Assembly: GCF_014170335.1 (NCBI RefSeq)
Contig: NZ_LZZS01000014.1
Location: 62,001-126,000 of the forward strand
Direction of reading: 5' to 3'
Source of the DNA: Achromobacter sp. UMC46
GTDB taxonomy: Bacteria; Pseudomonadota; Gammaproteobacteria; Burkholderiales; Burkholderiaceae_B
DNA: 64,000 bases
Below are positions 9,041 to 18,357 of this stretch, in pieces (the first letter of the stretch is position 1; every line of letters begins with the position of its first letter). The notes below the pieces were generated by a model. It had not been told where the DNA came from. It made no database searches and was given only the letters and a program-made list of their open reading frames with translations. The position numbers and the translations under genes are program-made.

Positions 9041-10438
9041 TTACGACGGCTTGTGCGCGTTGGTCATGGCGCCCGGCACCACCCATTCGGCGAACTGCGC
9101 CTCGGTCACATAGCCCAGCGCCAGCGCCGATTCCTTCAGCGACAGCCCTTCCTTATGCGCCTTCTTGGCGATCTGCGCGGCCTTGTCATAGCCGATGTGC
9201 GGATTCAGCGCCGTCACCAGCATCAGCGAACGGTCAACGAGTTCCGCGATGCGCTCGTGATTGGGTTCGATGCCGGCTGCGCAATGCGCATTGAAGCTGG
9301 CCATGCCGTCGGTCAGCAGGCGCACGGATTGCAGGAAATTGTGGATCACCAGCGGCTTGAACACGTTCAGTTCGAAGTTTCCGCTGGCCCCGCCGATGTT
9401 GATGGCCACGTCGTTGCCCAGCACTTGCGCGGCCAGCATCGTGATGGCTTCGCACTGCGTCGGGTTGACCTTGCCCGGCATGATCGAGCTGCCCGGTTCG
9501 TTCTCAGGGATGCTGATCTCGCCCAGGCCCGAACGCGGGCCGCTGGACAGCCAGCGCACGTCGTTGGCGATCTTCATCAGGCCGGCGGCCAGCGCCTTCA
9601 AGGCGCCGTGCGCGAACAGCAGCGCTTCGTGGGACGCCAAGGCCTGGAACTTGTTGGGGGCCGACACGAAGGCCGTGCCGGTGGCATGCGCCAGGTCGGC
9701 GGATACCTTGACGCTGAACTGCGGGTGCGCGTTCAGGCCGGTGCCGACCGCGGTGCCGCCGATGGCCAACTGGTGCAGGCCGGCAAGCGTGGCGCGGATC
9801 TGCTGTTCGGCCAGGTCCAGCTGCGCGACGTAGCCCGAGAGTTCCTGGCCCAGCGTCAGCGGCGTCGCGTCCTGCAAGTGGGTGCGGCCGATCTTCACGA
9901 TGTCGTAGAACTCGGCGCTCTTGGCCGCGAGGGTCGCACGCAGCGCCTTCAGCGACGGCAGCAGGTGGTGCTCGACCTCGACGGCGGCAGCCACGTGCAT
10001 GGCGGTCGGGAACGTGTCGTTGGACGATTGGCCGCGGTTGACGTGGTCGTTCGGGTGCACCTTGCGCGCTTCGCCGCGCACGCCGCCCAGCAGCTCCGAG
10101 GCGCGGTTGGCCAGCACCTCGTTCATGTTCATGTTGCTTTGCGTGCCCGACCCGGTCTGCCAGACGGACAGCGGGAATTCGTTGGGCCATTTGCCGGCGA
10201 TGACTTCGTCGGCGGCGCGCATGATGCCGTCGGCGATCTTCGGATCCAGCTCACCCAGTTCGGCGTTGACCTTGGCGGCCGCGCGCTTCAATCGCGCCAT
10301 CGCATTGACCAGGGGAACAGGCATCTTCTCGGTGGAAATCGCGAAAAAATGCAGCGAACGTTGCGTTTGGGCGCCCCAGAGGTGATCCTCGGGGACTTCG
10401 ATGGGCCCAAACGTGTCTTTTTCGATGCGGGTCTTCAT
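9041..10438 (-). CDS. fumC: Fumarate hydratase class II
   Basis: Iron-independent fumarase, 465 aa, converting fumarate and malate in the TCA cycle. N-terminal [16 protein letters not shown] is typical of Fum[20 protein letters not shown] near residue 100 binds substrate. The superfamily signature [15 protein letters not shown] near residue 320 carries the catalytic Ser on the mobile loop. Homologous aspartases have the same signature, but the N-terminus and [12 protein letters not shown] favour fumarase. The window also encodes a class I Fe-S fumarase at 39741-41264. A Fur-box-like sequence lies about 63 bases upstream of the start. Confidence 0.95.
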   Translation of the reverse strand: MKTRIEKDTFGPIEVPEDHLWGAQTQRSLHFFAISTEKMPVPLVNAMARLKRAAAKVNAELGELDPKIADGIMRAADEVIAGKWPNEFPLSVWQTGSGTQSNMNMNEVLANRASELLGGVRGEARKVHPNDHVNRGQSSNDTFPTAMHVAAAVEVEHHLLPSLKALRATLAAKSAEFYDIVKIGRTHLQDATPLTLGQELSGYVAQLDLAEQQIRATLAGLHQLAIGGTAVGTGLNAHPQFSVKVSADLAHATGTAFVSAPNKFQALASHEALLFAHGALKALAAGLMKIANDVRWLSSGPRSGLGEISIPENEPGSSIMPGKVNPTQCEAITMLAAQVLGNDVAINIGGASGNFELNVFKPLVIHNFLQSVRLLTDGMASFNAHCAAGIEPNHERIAELVDRSLMLVTALNPHIGYDKAAQIAKKAHKEGLSLKESALALGYVTEAQFAEWVVPGAMTNAHKPS

Positions 10439-10500
10439 GGCGCTTACAACTCCGTGGCGGCGTCAGTCGCGCCCGGCGGCACCCGCCAGGCGCAACATAT

Positions 10501-10515
10501 TGAGAATAGCAATCA
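10501..10515. promoter_or_regulatory. Fur-box-like sequence upstream of fumC
   Basis: TGAGAATAGCAATCA compares with the 7-1-7 Fur model TGATAAT-N-ATTATCA at 10 of 14 positions by eye; the left half is nearly perfect, the right half poor. It lies in the divergent fumC/tsaE interval, 63 bases from the fumC start. Suggestive only. Confidence 0.27.
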
Positions 10516-10544
10516 CTTAATAGGTTAGCAGAAACCCGCATTCC

Positions 10545-10550
10545 TATAAT
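10545..10550 (+). promoter_or_regulatory. -10 element ahead of tsaE
   Basis: A perfect TATAAT 50 bases before the tsaE ATG in an AT-richer patch of the divergent region. No convincing -35 hexamer is found at 16-18 bases. Confidence 0.4.
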
Positions 10551-10599
10551 TGCTGAAATCCGTGTTCCCTCCACCGTTTTTTACCACTCGCCCAGCGCC

Positions 10600-11139
10600 A
10601 TGTCCGCCCCTCTTTGCAGCCTGACCTTGCACCTGCCCGACGAAGCCGCCACGGAATCGCTGGCGCGGCAGCTCGCCCCCTTGGTTTCCGGGGGCAAAAC
10701 CGGCCCGGCAGGCGCTTGCATCCACCTTCAAGGAGACCTCGGGGCAGGAAAAACGGCCTTCACCAGGGCATTGTTGCGGGAATGCGGCATCACAGGCCGA
10801 ATCAAAAGTCCTAGCTACGCGCTGCTTGAATCCTATAAAGTTTCTAACTTATACTTCTATCATCTTGATTTTTATAGATTTAGTGATTCGCGCGAATGGT
10901 TGGACGCAGGATTCCGGGATTTACTGCGTGACGATGCGGTCGTTTTGATCGAATGGCCGGAGCGGGCGGAGGGTCTTTTGCCCCCGCCCGACCTGCTGAT
11001 TTCCCTCGCTTATGCCGGCGAGGGACGCGACGCCACCCTGACCGCGAACACCGCTCGAGGACAAACATGGTTGAACGCGATTGTCCCCCCGCCCAAGACG
11101 GCGCCCTTCCCTCGGCAGGCGCCACCCGGCGCCGCCTGA
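10600..11139 (+). CDS. tsaE: tRNA threonylcarbamoyladenosine biosynthesis ATPase TsaE
   Basis: ATPase of the complex that makes t6A at position 37 of ANN-decoding tRNAs, working with TsaB and TsaD in the cytoplasm; 179 aa. The Walker A motif GDLGAGKT is at residues 45-52 and is followed by SPSYALLESY and YHLDFYR, the family's conserved switch and core strands. The 3' end overlaps the amidase gene by 73 bases, a pairing common in proteobacteria. Codons for about residues 78-97 are strikingly AT-rich (about 25% GC, including TTA and AGA) in an otherwise GC-rich gene; the encoded residues are the conserved ones, so this is not a foreign insert. Confidence 0.93.
   Translation: MSAPLCSLTLHLPDEAATESLARQLAPLVSGGKTGPAGACIHLQGDLGAGKTAFTRALLRECGITGRIKSPSYALLESYKVSNLYFYHLDFYRFSDSREWLDAGFRDLLRDDAVVLIEWPERAEGLLPPPDLLISLAYAGEGRDATLTANTARGQTWLNAIVPPPKTAPFPRQAPPGAA
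10826..10855 (+). promoter_or_regulatory. Possible internal promoter in tsaE for amiC
   Basis: Within the AT-rich part of tsaE, TTGAAT (10826-10831) and TATACT (10850-10855) are separated by 18 bases, a fair sigma-70 match. Transcription would begin about 200 bases before the amiC start. By eye only. Confidence 0.35.
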
Positions 11140-12446
11140 TCAGCGTCGCTGCCACGCTGCTCGTCCTGCCGGTGCTGCCGCGCCTGGCGCACGCTGCGAC
11201 GATCCTGGCCGTCCGTACCTGGCCGGCCGACGAATACACCCGGGTCACGCTTGAGCTCGACAGCGAGCTCAAGGCCGAACAGTTCACGCTTGAAAACCCC
11301 CACCGCCTGGTGGTGGATATTGAGGGACTGACCATCAGCGCGGCCCTGAACGACCTGGTTTCCAAGGTCCGGCCCGACGACCCCTACATCCAGAGCCTGC
11401 GCGTGGCGCAGAACCGCCCGAACGTCGTGCGGCTGGTGTTCGACCTGAAGCAGCCCGTGGCGCCCCAGGTGTTCACGCTGAAACCCGTGGCGGACTACCA
11501 ATACCGCCTGGTGCTGGACTTGTACCCGAAGGTCGCCCAGGACCCGCTGGTGGCGATCCTGAACAAAAGCGGCGCCGACGCGGATGATCCGCTGGCGCGC
11601 ATCCTGGAAGACATCCAGCGCAATCCGGCCACCCGCGCCGATCCGCCCGAACCGCCCCGCGTGAAAGGCCAGCAGCCGGCCCCGCCGCTGCCCACGGCGC
11701 CCAAGTCGCCCCCCGCCACCGCCGGCCGCGGCAAACAGCGCATGGTCACCATCGCGCTGGATCCTGGCCACGGCGGCGAAGACCCGGGCGCCATCGGCAG
11801 CAGCGGACTGCGCGAAAAAGACGTGGTGCTGCGCATCGCCCGGCGCCTGAAAGCGCTGATCGACAGCCAGCCCTACATGCGCGCCTACCTGACGCGCGAC
11901 GACGACTACTTCGTGCCGCTGCATGTGCGCGTGCAGAAGGCGCGCCGCGTCCACGCGGACCTGTTCATCTCGATCCACGCGGACGCCTGGGTCAAGCCGT
12001 CGGCCAACGGCTCGTCGGTGTTCGCGCTGTCGCAGCGCGGCGCCACCAGCGCGCAGGCGCGCTGGATGGCCGACAAGGAAAACGCGGCCGACCTGATCGG
12101 CGGCGTCAACCTGGGCAGCCACGACCGCCAGGTAGCCAAGGTGCTGCTGGACCTGTCCACCACCGCGCAGATCAATGATTCGCTGAAGGTCGGCAACGCC
12201 TTCCTGGACGAAATCAAGAAGATCAACCGCCTGCACAAGAACAGCGTCGAACAGGCCGGCTTCGCGGTGCTGAAGGCGCCGGACATCCCGTCCGTGCTGG
12301 TCGAGACCGCGTTCATCAGCAATCCCCAGGAAGAGGCCCTGCTGCGCAGCAACGCGCACCAGGACAAGCTGGCGCAAGCCATGATGACCGGCATCCAGCG
12401 CTACTTCACCGCCAACCCGCCGCTGGCGCGGCTCGACGTCAGCTGA
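11067..12446 (+). CDS. amiC: N-acetylmuramoyl-L-alanine amidase with AMIN domain
   Basis: Periplasmic zinc amidase that cuts stem peptides from septal peptidoglycan during daughter-cell separation; 459 aa. The ATG at 11067 gives a twin-arginine-like signal (TRRRLISVAATLLVLP, cleavage near AHA), as known for AmiC. The AMIN targeting domain covers roughly residues 35-140 and is followed by a Pro/Ala-rich linker. The Amidase_3 domain begins at ALDPGHGGEDPGAIG near residue 229, with the zinc His and Glu, and continues through FISIHADAW and VETAFISNP. It overlaps tsaE by 73 bases and ends in a strong terminator. Confidence 0.92.
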   Translation: MVERDCPPAQDGALPSAGATRRRLISVAATLLVLPVLPRLAHAATILAVRTWPADEYTRVTLELDSELKAEQFTLENPHRLVVDIEGLTISAALNDLVSKVRPDDPYIQSLRVAQNRPNVVRLVFDLKQPVAPQVFTLKPVADYQYRLVLDLYPKVAQDPLVAILNKSGADADDPLARILEDIQRNPATRADPPEPPRVKGQQPAPPLPTAPKSPPATAGRGKQRMVTIALDPGHGGEDPGAIGSSGLREKDVVLRIARRLKALIDSQPYMRAYLTRDDDYFVPLHVRVQKARRVHADLFISIHADAWVKPSANGSSVFALSQRGATSAQARWMADKENAADLIGGVNLGSHDRQVAKVLLDLSTTAQINDSLKVGNAFLDEIKKINRLHKNSVEQAGFAVLKAPDIPSVLVETAFISNPQEEALLRSNAHQDKLAQAMMTGIQRYFTANPPLARLDVS

Positions 12447-12456
12447 GCGCCGGCGT

Positions 12457-12500
12457 AAAAAAGGGGCGATGCGCGTACCCGCGCATCGCCCCTTTTTCTT
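12457..12500. terminator. Strong terminator between amiC and the DedA-family gene
   Basis: A-run, 13-base-pair stem GGGGCGATGCGCG/CGCGCATCGCCCC with a TACC loop, then TTTTT. It lies between convergent genes and is symmetric enough to act both ways. Confidence 0.9.
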
Positions 12501-12518
12501 GCCCGCGCGCCTATGCGC

Positions 12519-13154
12519 TCAGGCGCGGCGCGACTTGATCAGTTTGAACACGCCCGCGCCTATCACGGGCACGATCGCCGCGGCCAGGCCCAGCAGCACG
12601 ATGGTGTTCAGGTGTTCGCGCACCAGCGGGATGTTGCCGAAGAAATAGCCGGCTGCGACCAGGCTGATGACCCACAGCAGCGCGCCCAGGACGTTGAACA
12701 GCTGGAAGCGCGACATCGACATGTCGGCCACGCCGGCCACGAAGGGCGCGAAGGTCCGCACGACGGGGATGAAGCGCGACATGACGATGGTCTTGCCCCC
12801 GTGCTTTTCATAGAACGCGTGCGTGCGCATCAGCGCGCCCCGGTCCAGGAAGCGCAGGTTCATCGAAAACACGCGCGGCCCGATGTAGCGGCCTATCATG
12901 TAGTTCAGCGTATTGCCGGAAATCGCCGCGACGATCAGCAGCACCGCCATCATGACCGGATCGATATGCCCGGTGGCGCCGAACGCGCCGGCGATGAACA
13001 ACAGCGAATCGCCGGGCAGGAAAGGCAGGACGACCAGCCCCGTCTCCGCGAAGACGATCAAGAACAGCACCAGGTACACCCACACGCCGTATTGCGCGAC
13101 CCAGACGCCCAGCGTCTTGTCGATGTGGAGCACCATATTGAAGAATTCAAGCAT
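12519..13154 (-). CDS. DedA-family (VTT domain) membrane protein
   Basis: Integral inner-membrane protein of 211 aa in the DedA/SNARE-associated family, linked in other bacteria to membrane potential homeostasis, undecaprenyl-phosphate or phospholipid flipping and polymyxin tolerance. Family motifs are visible: FAETGLVVLPFLPGDSLLF near residue 36, GNTLNYMIGRYIG near 80, and the basic amphipathic stretch SRFIPVVRTFAPFVAGVADM near 126. Length is standard. It converges on amiC and has its own promoter region toward mutL. Which DedA paralogue it is cannot be said. Confidence 0.88.
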   Translation of the reverse strand: MLEFFNMVLHIDKTLGVWVAQYGVWVYLVLFLIVFAETGLVVLPFLPGDSLLFIAGAFGATGHIDPVMMAVLLIVAAISGNTLNYMIGRYIGPRVFSMNLRFLDRGALMRTHAFYEKHGGKTIVMSRFIPVVRTFAPFVAGVADMSMSRFQLFNVLGALLWVISLVAAGYFFGNIPLVREHLNTIVLLGLAAAIVPVIGAGVFKLIKSRRA

Positions 13155-13256
13155 TCAGCAGCCCGGAAGTCATAAGAGGGTTAGACCCCAGCGACTATAG
13201 CCGACCAGGCCATGGCGCTAAAATCATCCACACAGCCTCACCAGACCTTTAGCCTA

Positions 13257-15224
13257 ATGACTGAACGCCGTTCCATCCTTGCGCTTCCCGACCTGCTCAT
13301 CAGCCAGATCGCCGCCGGCGAGGTGATCGAGCGCCCCGCCTCCGTCCTCAAGGAAATCCTTGAGAACGCGATCGACGCGGGCGGCCGCGCCATCGAAGTG
13401 CGCCTGGAAGGCGGCGGCATCCGCCGAATCGCCGTCACGGACGACGGCGGCGGCATTCCCCCCGACGAATTGCCGCTGGCCCTGGCGCGCCACGCCACCA
13501 GCAAGATCCGGTCGCTGAACGAACTGGAATCCGTGGCATCGATGGGATTCCGCGGTGAAGCGCTGGCCTCGATCGCCTCGGTGGCCCAGGTCACGATCAT
13601 TTCCCGCACCCGCGACGGTGAGCACGCCTGGCAGATTGACGCCGGCAGCATGCAGGTCAGCCCCGCCTCGGGCCCGCCGGGCACCACCGTGGACGTGCGC
13701 CAGCTGTTCGACGCGGTGCCGGCCCGGCGCAAGTTCCTGCGCTCCGAGGCCACGGAATTCGGCCACTGCGTCGACGCGATGGAACGCATCGCGCTGGCGC
13801 ACCCGCAGATCGCGTTCCGCCTGTTCCACCACGACCGCGCACAACGCCAATGGCTGCCGGCCGAGCCGCCGCAGCGCATCCGCGACGTGCTGGGCGCCGA
13901 ATTCGCCGAGCACGGCCTGCTGCTGTCGCACGCGGTCGGCACGGTCAGCCTGGCCGGCATGATCACCCGCCCGACGGCCGCGCGCGCCCGCGCCGACCGC
14001 CAGTACCTGTACGTAAACGGCCGCTATGTGCGCGACCGCACCGTCAGCCATGCGCTGCGCGCCGCCTACGCGGATGTGCTGCATGGCGACCGCCAGCCGG
14101 CCTACGTGCTGTTCCTGGACATCGACCCCGCCGCCGTGGACGTGAACGTGCACCCGGCCAAACACGAAGTCCGGTTCCGCGACAGCGGCGCCGTGCACCG
14201 CTTCGTGTCGCACGCGGTCGGCCAGACCTTGGCGCAGACGGGTGGATCGTCGGCAGTCGCGCCCGCCGCGCAAGGCGACACGGACGACGGCGGTTTCGAG
14301 ACCGTCGCGCAGGCCGCCGCGCCCCCCGCTTCCTCCGCCGCCGCCCCGTCCACGGGCAACGCGCACGACGCGCCCGCCGCCGTCCCCGCACGCCAGGCGG
14401 AGACGCCCCGGCCAGGCTATTCCGGCGGCAATGCCGGCAGCAACGCGACCTATGGCCTGCGCCCGTCGCCGGCCCCGCAGCGCGCGCATACCCAGGTGCC
14501 GTTCCGCCTGCACGCCGAACCCGCCGGCATTCCGGCGGCCGACTGGCAATCGCTGTATCGCCCGCTGACCGACGACACGGCCGCCAAGGTCACGCCCGTG
14601 CGCGAGCCCAGCCCCGTAGCCGGCATGCCGGCCGGCGAAGAGCATCCGCTGGGCATGGCGCTTGCGCAGTTGCACGGCATCTACATCCTGGCGCAGAACC
14701 GCCGCGGCATGGTGCTGGTGGACATGCACGCCGCCCATGAACGCGTCGTGTACGAACAGCTGAAACAGGCGCTGGACGCGCGCAGCCTGCCCCGCCAGGA
14801 CCTGCTGGTGCCGGTGGTGTTCCACGCCCAGGAGAAGGACGTGGCCATCGTCGAGGAATTCGAGACCCAACTGGCCGACCTGGGCTTCGAGATGCGCCCG
14901 TCGGGCCCCACGTCGATCGCCGTGCGCTCCGTGCCGGCCATCCTGGCGCGTGGCGACATCGAGACCCTGGCCCGCGCCGTGCTGCGCGACCTGGGCGCCG
15001 TGGGCGTGTCGCGCCTGCTGACGGAGCAACGCAACGAACTGCTGTCCACCATGGCCTGCCACGGCTCCGTGCGCGCCAACCGCAAGCTGACCATCGAAGA
15101 GATGAACGGCCTGCTGCGCCAGATGGAATCGACCGAAAGGGCCGATCAATGCAACCACGGCCGCCCGACCTGGGTGCAGTGGTCGGTGTCGGACCTGGAC
15201 AAGCTCTTTTTGCGCGGACAATAA
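13257..15224 (+). CDS. mutL: DNA mismatch repair protein MutL
   Basis: Mismatch-repair ATPase/endonuclease, 655 aa from ATG 13257; a start at 13212 would add 15 residues without family support. The GHKL ATPase domain shows [16 protein letters not shown] with the catalytic Glu, then DDGGGIP and [11 protein letters not shown] long Ala/Pro-rich linker spans about residues 335-450. The C-terminal domain carries [13 protein letters not shown], a variant of the DQHA(X)2E(X)4E metal-binding endonuclease motif, plus ACHGSVRA and CNHGRPT. So this MutL probably nicks DNA itself, as in bacteria lacking MutH. miaA follows directly. Confidence 0.95.
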   Translation: MTERRSILALPDLLISQIAAGEVIERPASVLKEILENAIDAGGRAIEVRLEGGGIRRIAVTDDGGGIPPDELPLALARHATSKIRSLNELESVASMGFRGEALASIASVAQVTIISRTRDGEHAWQIDAGSMQVSPASGPPGTTVDVRQLFDAVPARRKFLRSEATEFGHCVDAMERIALAHPQIAFRLFHHDRAQRQWLPAEPPQRIRDVLGAEFAEHGLLLSHAVGTVSLAGMITRPTAARARADRQYLYVNGRYVRDRTVSHALRAAYADVLHGDRQPAYVLFLDIDPAAVDVNVHPAKHEVRFRDSGAVHRFVSHAVGQTLAQTGGSSAVAPAAQGDTDDGGFETVAQAAAPPASSAAAPSTGNAHDAPAAVPARQAETPRPGYSGGNAGSNATYGLRPSPAPQRAHTQVPFRLHAEPAGIPAADWQSLYRPLTDDTAAKVTPVREPSPVAGMPAGEEHPLGMALAQLHGIYILAQNRRGMVLVDMHAAHERVVYEQLKQALDARSLPRQDLLVPVVFHAQEKDVAIVEEFETQLADLGFEMRPSGPTSIAVRSVPAILARGDIETLARAVLRDLGAVGVSRLLTEQRNELLSTMACHGSVRANRKLTIEEMNGLLRQMESTERADQCNHGRPTWVQWSVSDLDKLFLRGQ

Positions 15225-15226
15225 GT

Positions 15227-16192
15227 TTGCCGTCTTCCTCCTCCCCCGATACGCCGCTGGTGATCTGCCTGGCCGGCCCCACCGCGGCCGGCAAGAGCGC
15301 CTCCACGCTGGCGCTGGCCGAGCGCTGGCCGATGGAAATCGTCAACGTCGATTCGGCCACGATCTACCGCGGCCTGGACATCGGCACGGCCAAGCCGTCG
15401 CCCGAAGAACAGGCCCGCGTGCCGCAGCACCTGCTGGACATCCTGGACCCGGCGCAGTCGTACTCGGCCGCCGAATTCCGCGCCGACGCGCTGCGCCTGA
15501 TCGGCGAGATCCGGGCGCGCGGCCGCATCCCGCTGCTGGCCGGCGGCACCATGATGTATTACAAGGCCCTGCGCGACGGCCTGGACGACCTGCCCCAGGC
15601 CGATCCCGCCCTGCGCGCCGAGCTCGAAGCCCGCGCGGCCCGGCAGGGCTGGGCCGCGCTGCATGCGGAGCTTGCGGTGCTGGACCCCATCACGGCCGCC
15701 CGCCTGGCGCCCAACGACAGCCAGCGCATTCAGCGCGCGCTGGAAATCTGCCAGTTGACGGGCCAGCCCATGTCGGCGCTGCTGCAGCGCGGGCAGCGCA
15801 AGCCCGACGACGACGCCAACCAGTACCTGACCATCAGCCTGGAGCCCTCCGACCGCGCCGCCTTGCATGCGCGCATCGAACAGCGCTTTGACGCGATGCT
15901 GGCCCGCGGGCTGCTGGACGAGGTCCGTGGCTTGCGCGCCCGGCCCGACCTGCATCCTGGCCTGCCTTCCGTGCGTTGCGTGGGCTACCGGCAGATGTGG
16001 GCGCATCTGGACGGCGAGATCGACCTGGATACCGCCCGCGAACAAGGCATCGCGGCCACGCGCCAGCTGGCCAAGCGCCAGATCACGTGGCTGCGGGCCC
16101 AGCCCGAGCGCGTCATCGTGGATTGCCTGACCGCGGACGCCGTCCCGCAGACGATCGACGCCGTGGCGATGGCCTTGGCCGGAAAGCCCTAG
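15227..16192 (+). CDS. miaA: tRNA dimethylallyltransferase
   Basis: Adds the dimethylallyl group to A37 of UNN-decoding tRNAs; 321 aa from a TTG at 15227, two bases after the mutL stop. The P-loop is [11 protein letters not shown] at residues 16-26, followed by [19 protein letters not shown], the DMAPP/tRNA-binding signature. An ATG at 15149 in the same frame would overlap mutL by 76 bases and add 26 residues not typical of MiaA, so the TTG is preferred although its ribosome site is weak. The mutL-miaA order is conserved in proteobacteria. A terminator follows. Confidence 0.92.
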   Translation: MPSSSSPDTPLVICLAGPTAAGKSASTLALAERWPMEIVNVDSATIYRGLDIGTAKPSPEEQARVPQHLLDILDPAQSYSAAEFRADALRLIGEIRARGRIPLLAGGTMMYYKALRDGLDDLPQADPALRAELEARAARQGWAALHAELAVLDPITAARLAPNDSQRIQRALEICQLTGQPMSALLQRGQRKPDDDANQYLTISLEPSDRAALHARIEQRFDAMLARGLLDEVRGLRARPDLHPGLPSVRCVGYRQMWAHLDGEIDLDTAREQGIAATRQLAKRQITWLRAQPERVIVDCLTADAVPQTIDAVAMALAGKP

Positions 16193-16218
16193 CCGTCCCG
16201 CCACAACGGGAACGGCCG

Positions 16219-16249
16219 AAAAAAACCCGCCGATGGCGGGTTTTCTTTT
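16219..16249. terminator. Terminator between miaA and purM
   Basis: A-run, stem AACCCGCC/GGCGGGTT with GAT loop, then TTTTCTTTT. It is located between convergent genes. Confidence 0.87.
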
Positions 16250-16261
16250 GACTACGGGCGC

Positions 16262-17311
16262 TTACACCACGAAGGTCTGCGCCATGCCTTCCGTCTGCTC
16301 GACGATTTCGCCGATCTTGTTGACGGTTTCGCCTTGTTCACGCAGCGTCGCGGCGATGGCGTCGGCCTGAGCCGCGTCCACCACCAGCACCATGCCGATG
16401 CCGCAGTTGAAGACGCGGTGCATTTCGGTGTCTTCCACGCCGCCTTGCTCTTGCAGCCACTGGAACAGCTTGGGCATTTCCCAGCCGTCGCGGTGCAGCT
16501 TGGCCGACAGGCCGGGCTGCAGGATGCGCGGCACGTTGTCCAGCAGGCCGCCGCCGGTGATGTGGGCCAGGCCCTTGATGCGGGTGCCGTGCTTGGCCAA
16601 TGCGGCCAGCACTTGCTTGACGTAGATGCGCGTGGGCGCCATCACGACGTCGACCAGCGGCTGGCCGTGGAAGTCGTCGGTGGGCTTGGCGTTGGCGCGT
16701 TCCAGGATCTTGCGCACCAGCGAATAGCCGTTGGAATGCGCGCCGCTGGACGCCAGGCCCAGCACCACGTCGCCCGGCTTGATGGACTTGCCGTCGATGA
16801 TCGCGGACTTTTCCACCGCGCCCACCGCGAAACCGGCCAGGTCGTATTCGCCGTCCGGGTACATGCCCGGCATTTCAGCGGTTTCGCCGCCGATCAACGC
16901 GCAACCCGACAATTCGCAGCCCTTGGCAATGCCGCCCACCACCGACGCCGCCGTGTCCACCGAAAGCTTGCCGCAGGCGAAATAGTCCAGGAAGAACAGG
17001 GGCTCGGCGCCCTGGACCAGGATATCGTTGACGCTCATGGCGACGAGGTCGATGCCGACCGTGTCGTGGCGGTTCCACTCGAACGCCAGGCGCAGCTTGG
17101 TGCCCACGCCGTCGGTGCCCGACACCAGCACGGGCTCGTTGTACTTCTTCGGCACTTCAAACAGCGCGCCAAAGCCGCCGATACCGGCCAGCACCCCGGG
17201 GCGCATGGTGCGCGCGGCGAGGGGTTTGATACGGTCGACCAGGGCGTCGCCCGCGTCGATGTCGACACCGGCATCGCGGTAGGTCAAGGGGGCTTTAGGT
17301 TGATTCGTCAT
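16262..17311 (-). CDS. purM: Phosphoribosylformylglycinamidine cyclo-ligase (AIR synthetase)
   Basis: Fifth step of purine synthesis: ATP-dependent closure of FGAM to AIR; 349 aa, the usual length. N-terminal [20 protein letters not shown] is diagnostic. Further motifs are [14 protein letters not shown] near residue 65, [20 protein letters not shown] and [11 protein letters not shown], the ATP-binding and interface segments of the PurM fold. It is transcribed away from hda across a 344-base interval. No purine riboswitch or clear PurR box could be recognised upstream. Confidence 0.96.
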   Translation of the reverse strand: MTNQPKAPLTYRDAGVDIDAGDALVDRIKPLAARTMRPGVLAGIGGFGALFEVPKKYNEPVLVSGTDGVGTKLRLAFEWNRHDTVGIDLVAMSVNDILVQGAEPLFFLDYFACGKLSVDTAASVVGGIAKGCELSGCALIGGETAEMPGMYPDGEYDLAGFAVGAVEKSAIIDGKSIKPGDVVLGLASSGAHSNGYSLVRKILERANAKPTDDFHGQPLVDVVMAPTRIYVKQVLAALAKHGTRIKGLAHITGGGLLDNVPRILQPGLSAKLHRDGWEMPKLFQWLQEQGGVEDTEMHRVFNCGIGMVLVVDAAQADAIAATLREQGETVNKIGEIVEQTEGMAQTFVV

Positions 17312-17655
17312 GAGAAATGCCGTGGGGTATGTAACAATTGCTGGGAATTTGGTCGAATGCCCTGCATTTTACGTTGTTGCGGGCCTGAGCAGGGTTCACG
17401 CCGGCCGGGCTCGGCGATTGCGGCGGAAGCCGGCCGGGCCGGCTGACGGGCAAAAATGGCGCAAACCCAAGCCAGACAAAGCGCTTCGGCGCGACACCAT
17501 CCACCCAGGTGGTTTAAAGTGTTGGGTTGGCCGGTATGGATTTTGCCAGTTTCTGGCGGGTTAATCTTGCGCCGGCCCGTTGTATCACCGTTTTTTGGCT
17601 TTTCCGGCAACACCGGCATGTCCTCGCGACGCTGCAAGCCTGATCGATAACTCTC
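17312..17655. other. Divergent intergenic region between purM and hda
   Basis: 344 bases without a supportable gene, the longest gap in the window. On the purM strand TTCGAC and TTACAT are spaced 17 bases apart, a weak promoter match. A short palindrome CCACCCAGGTGG lies at 17501-17512. Small open frames across the interval lack ribosome sites, are rich in random residues and are not believed. No recognisable RNA element was seen. Confidence 0.6.
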
Positions 17656-18357
17656 ATGAACCGCCAGCTGCTGCTCGACGTTCTTCCCGCGCCAGCGCCA
17701 TCGCTGAACAACTATATCGCCGGCCCCAACGGGGAAGCGCTGGCAGCCGTGCGCGCGCTCGATCCGGGCCGTGCCCTGTATATCTGGGGCGCCGCGGGCT
17801 GCGGCCGCACCCATCTGCTGCGCGCGCTGACCGCACGCCCCGACGCCGTCTTCGTCGATCCCGCCAAAGGCGAGATGATGCTGCGCCGCCTGGCCGAAGC
17901 CGATTCCAAGTCGCCCATGCCCAAGTTCGTGGCGGTGGACGACGTGCACCGCATGGACGACAGCCGCCAGGCCGCCCTGTTTGCGCTGTACAACCGCTGG
18001 CGCGAATCCGCCGCCACGGGCCGCGCGTTTGCACTGGCCCTGGCCGGCGACCGCGCCCCGCTGTCGATGCCGCTGCGCGAAGACCTCCGCACCCGCCTGG
18101 GCTGGGACCTGGTGTTCCGCCTGGACCCGCTGTCGGACGCCGACAAGCTGGCCGCGCTGTCCGCCCAGGCCGCCGAGCGCGGCATGCATCTGGCGCCCGA
18201 CATCATCAACTGGATGTTGATCCACCACGAACGCGACATTCGCAAACTGGCCGCGCTGCTCGACGCGCTGGACCGCTATTCCCTGGCCACCGGCCGCCCC
18301 ATCACCCTGCCCCTGCTGCGGGCCATGCTCGCAGACCCTGATTCGCAACGCACATGA
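17656..18357 (+). CDS. hda: DnaA-like regulatory inactivation factor Hda
   Basis: AAA+ protein related to domain III of DnaA; with the clamp it promotes hydrolysis of DnaA-ATP and prevents over-initiation. 233 aa, the family size. N-terminal MNRQLLLDVLPAPAPSLNNY contains the clamp-binding QLLLD-like motif (QxL[DF] type). The P-loop is degenerate: YIWGAAGCGRTHLLRAL has Arg where Lys is usual, as commonly seen in Hda. The Walker B region is FVAVDDVHRMDD. The gene starts an operon with a HAD phosphatase (4-base ATGA overlap), pcnB and folK. Confidence 0.88.
   Translation: MNRQLLLDVLPAPAPSLNNYIAGPNGEALAAVRALDPGRALYIWGAAGCGRTHLLRALTARPDAVFVDPAKGEMMLRRLAEADSKSPMPKFVAVDDVHRMDDSRQAALFALYNRWRESAATGRAFALALAGDRAPLSMPLREDLRTRLGWDLVFRLDPLSDADKLAALSAQAAERGMHLAPDIINWMLIHHERDIRKLAALLDALDRYSLATGRPITLPLLRAMLADPDSQRT

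Noticed and set aside
10821..10900. Foreign DNA insertion in tsaE
   Set aside because: The AT-rich stretch keeps the frame and encodes residues conserved across the TsaE family, so it is ancestral sequence with unusual codons.
17310..17564. A small open frame in the purM-hda interval
   Set aside because: It has no ribosome site, its start overlaps the purM start codon, its composition is random, and no family is recognised.
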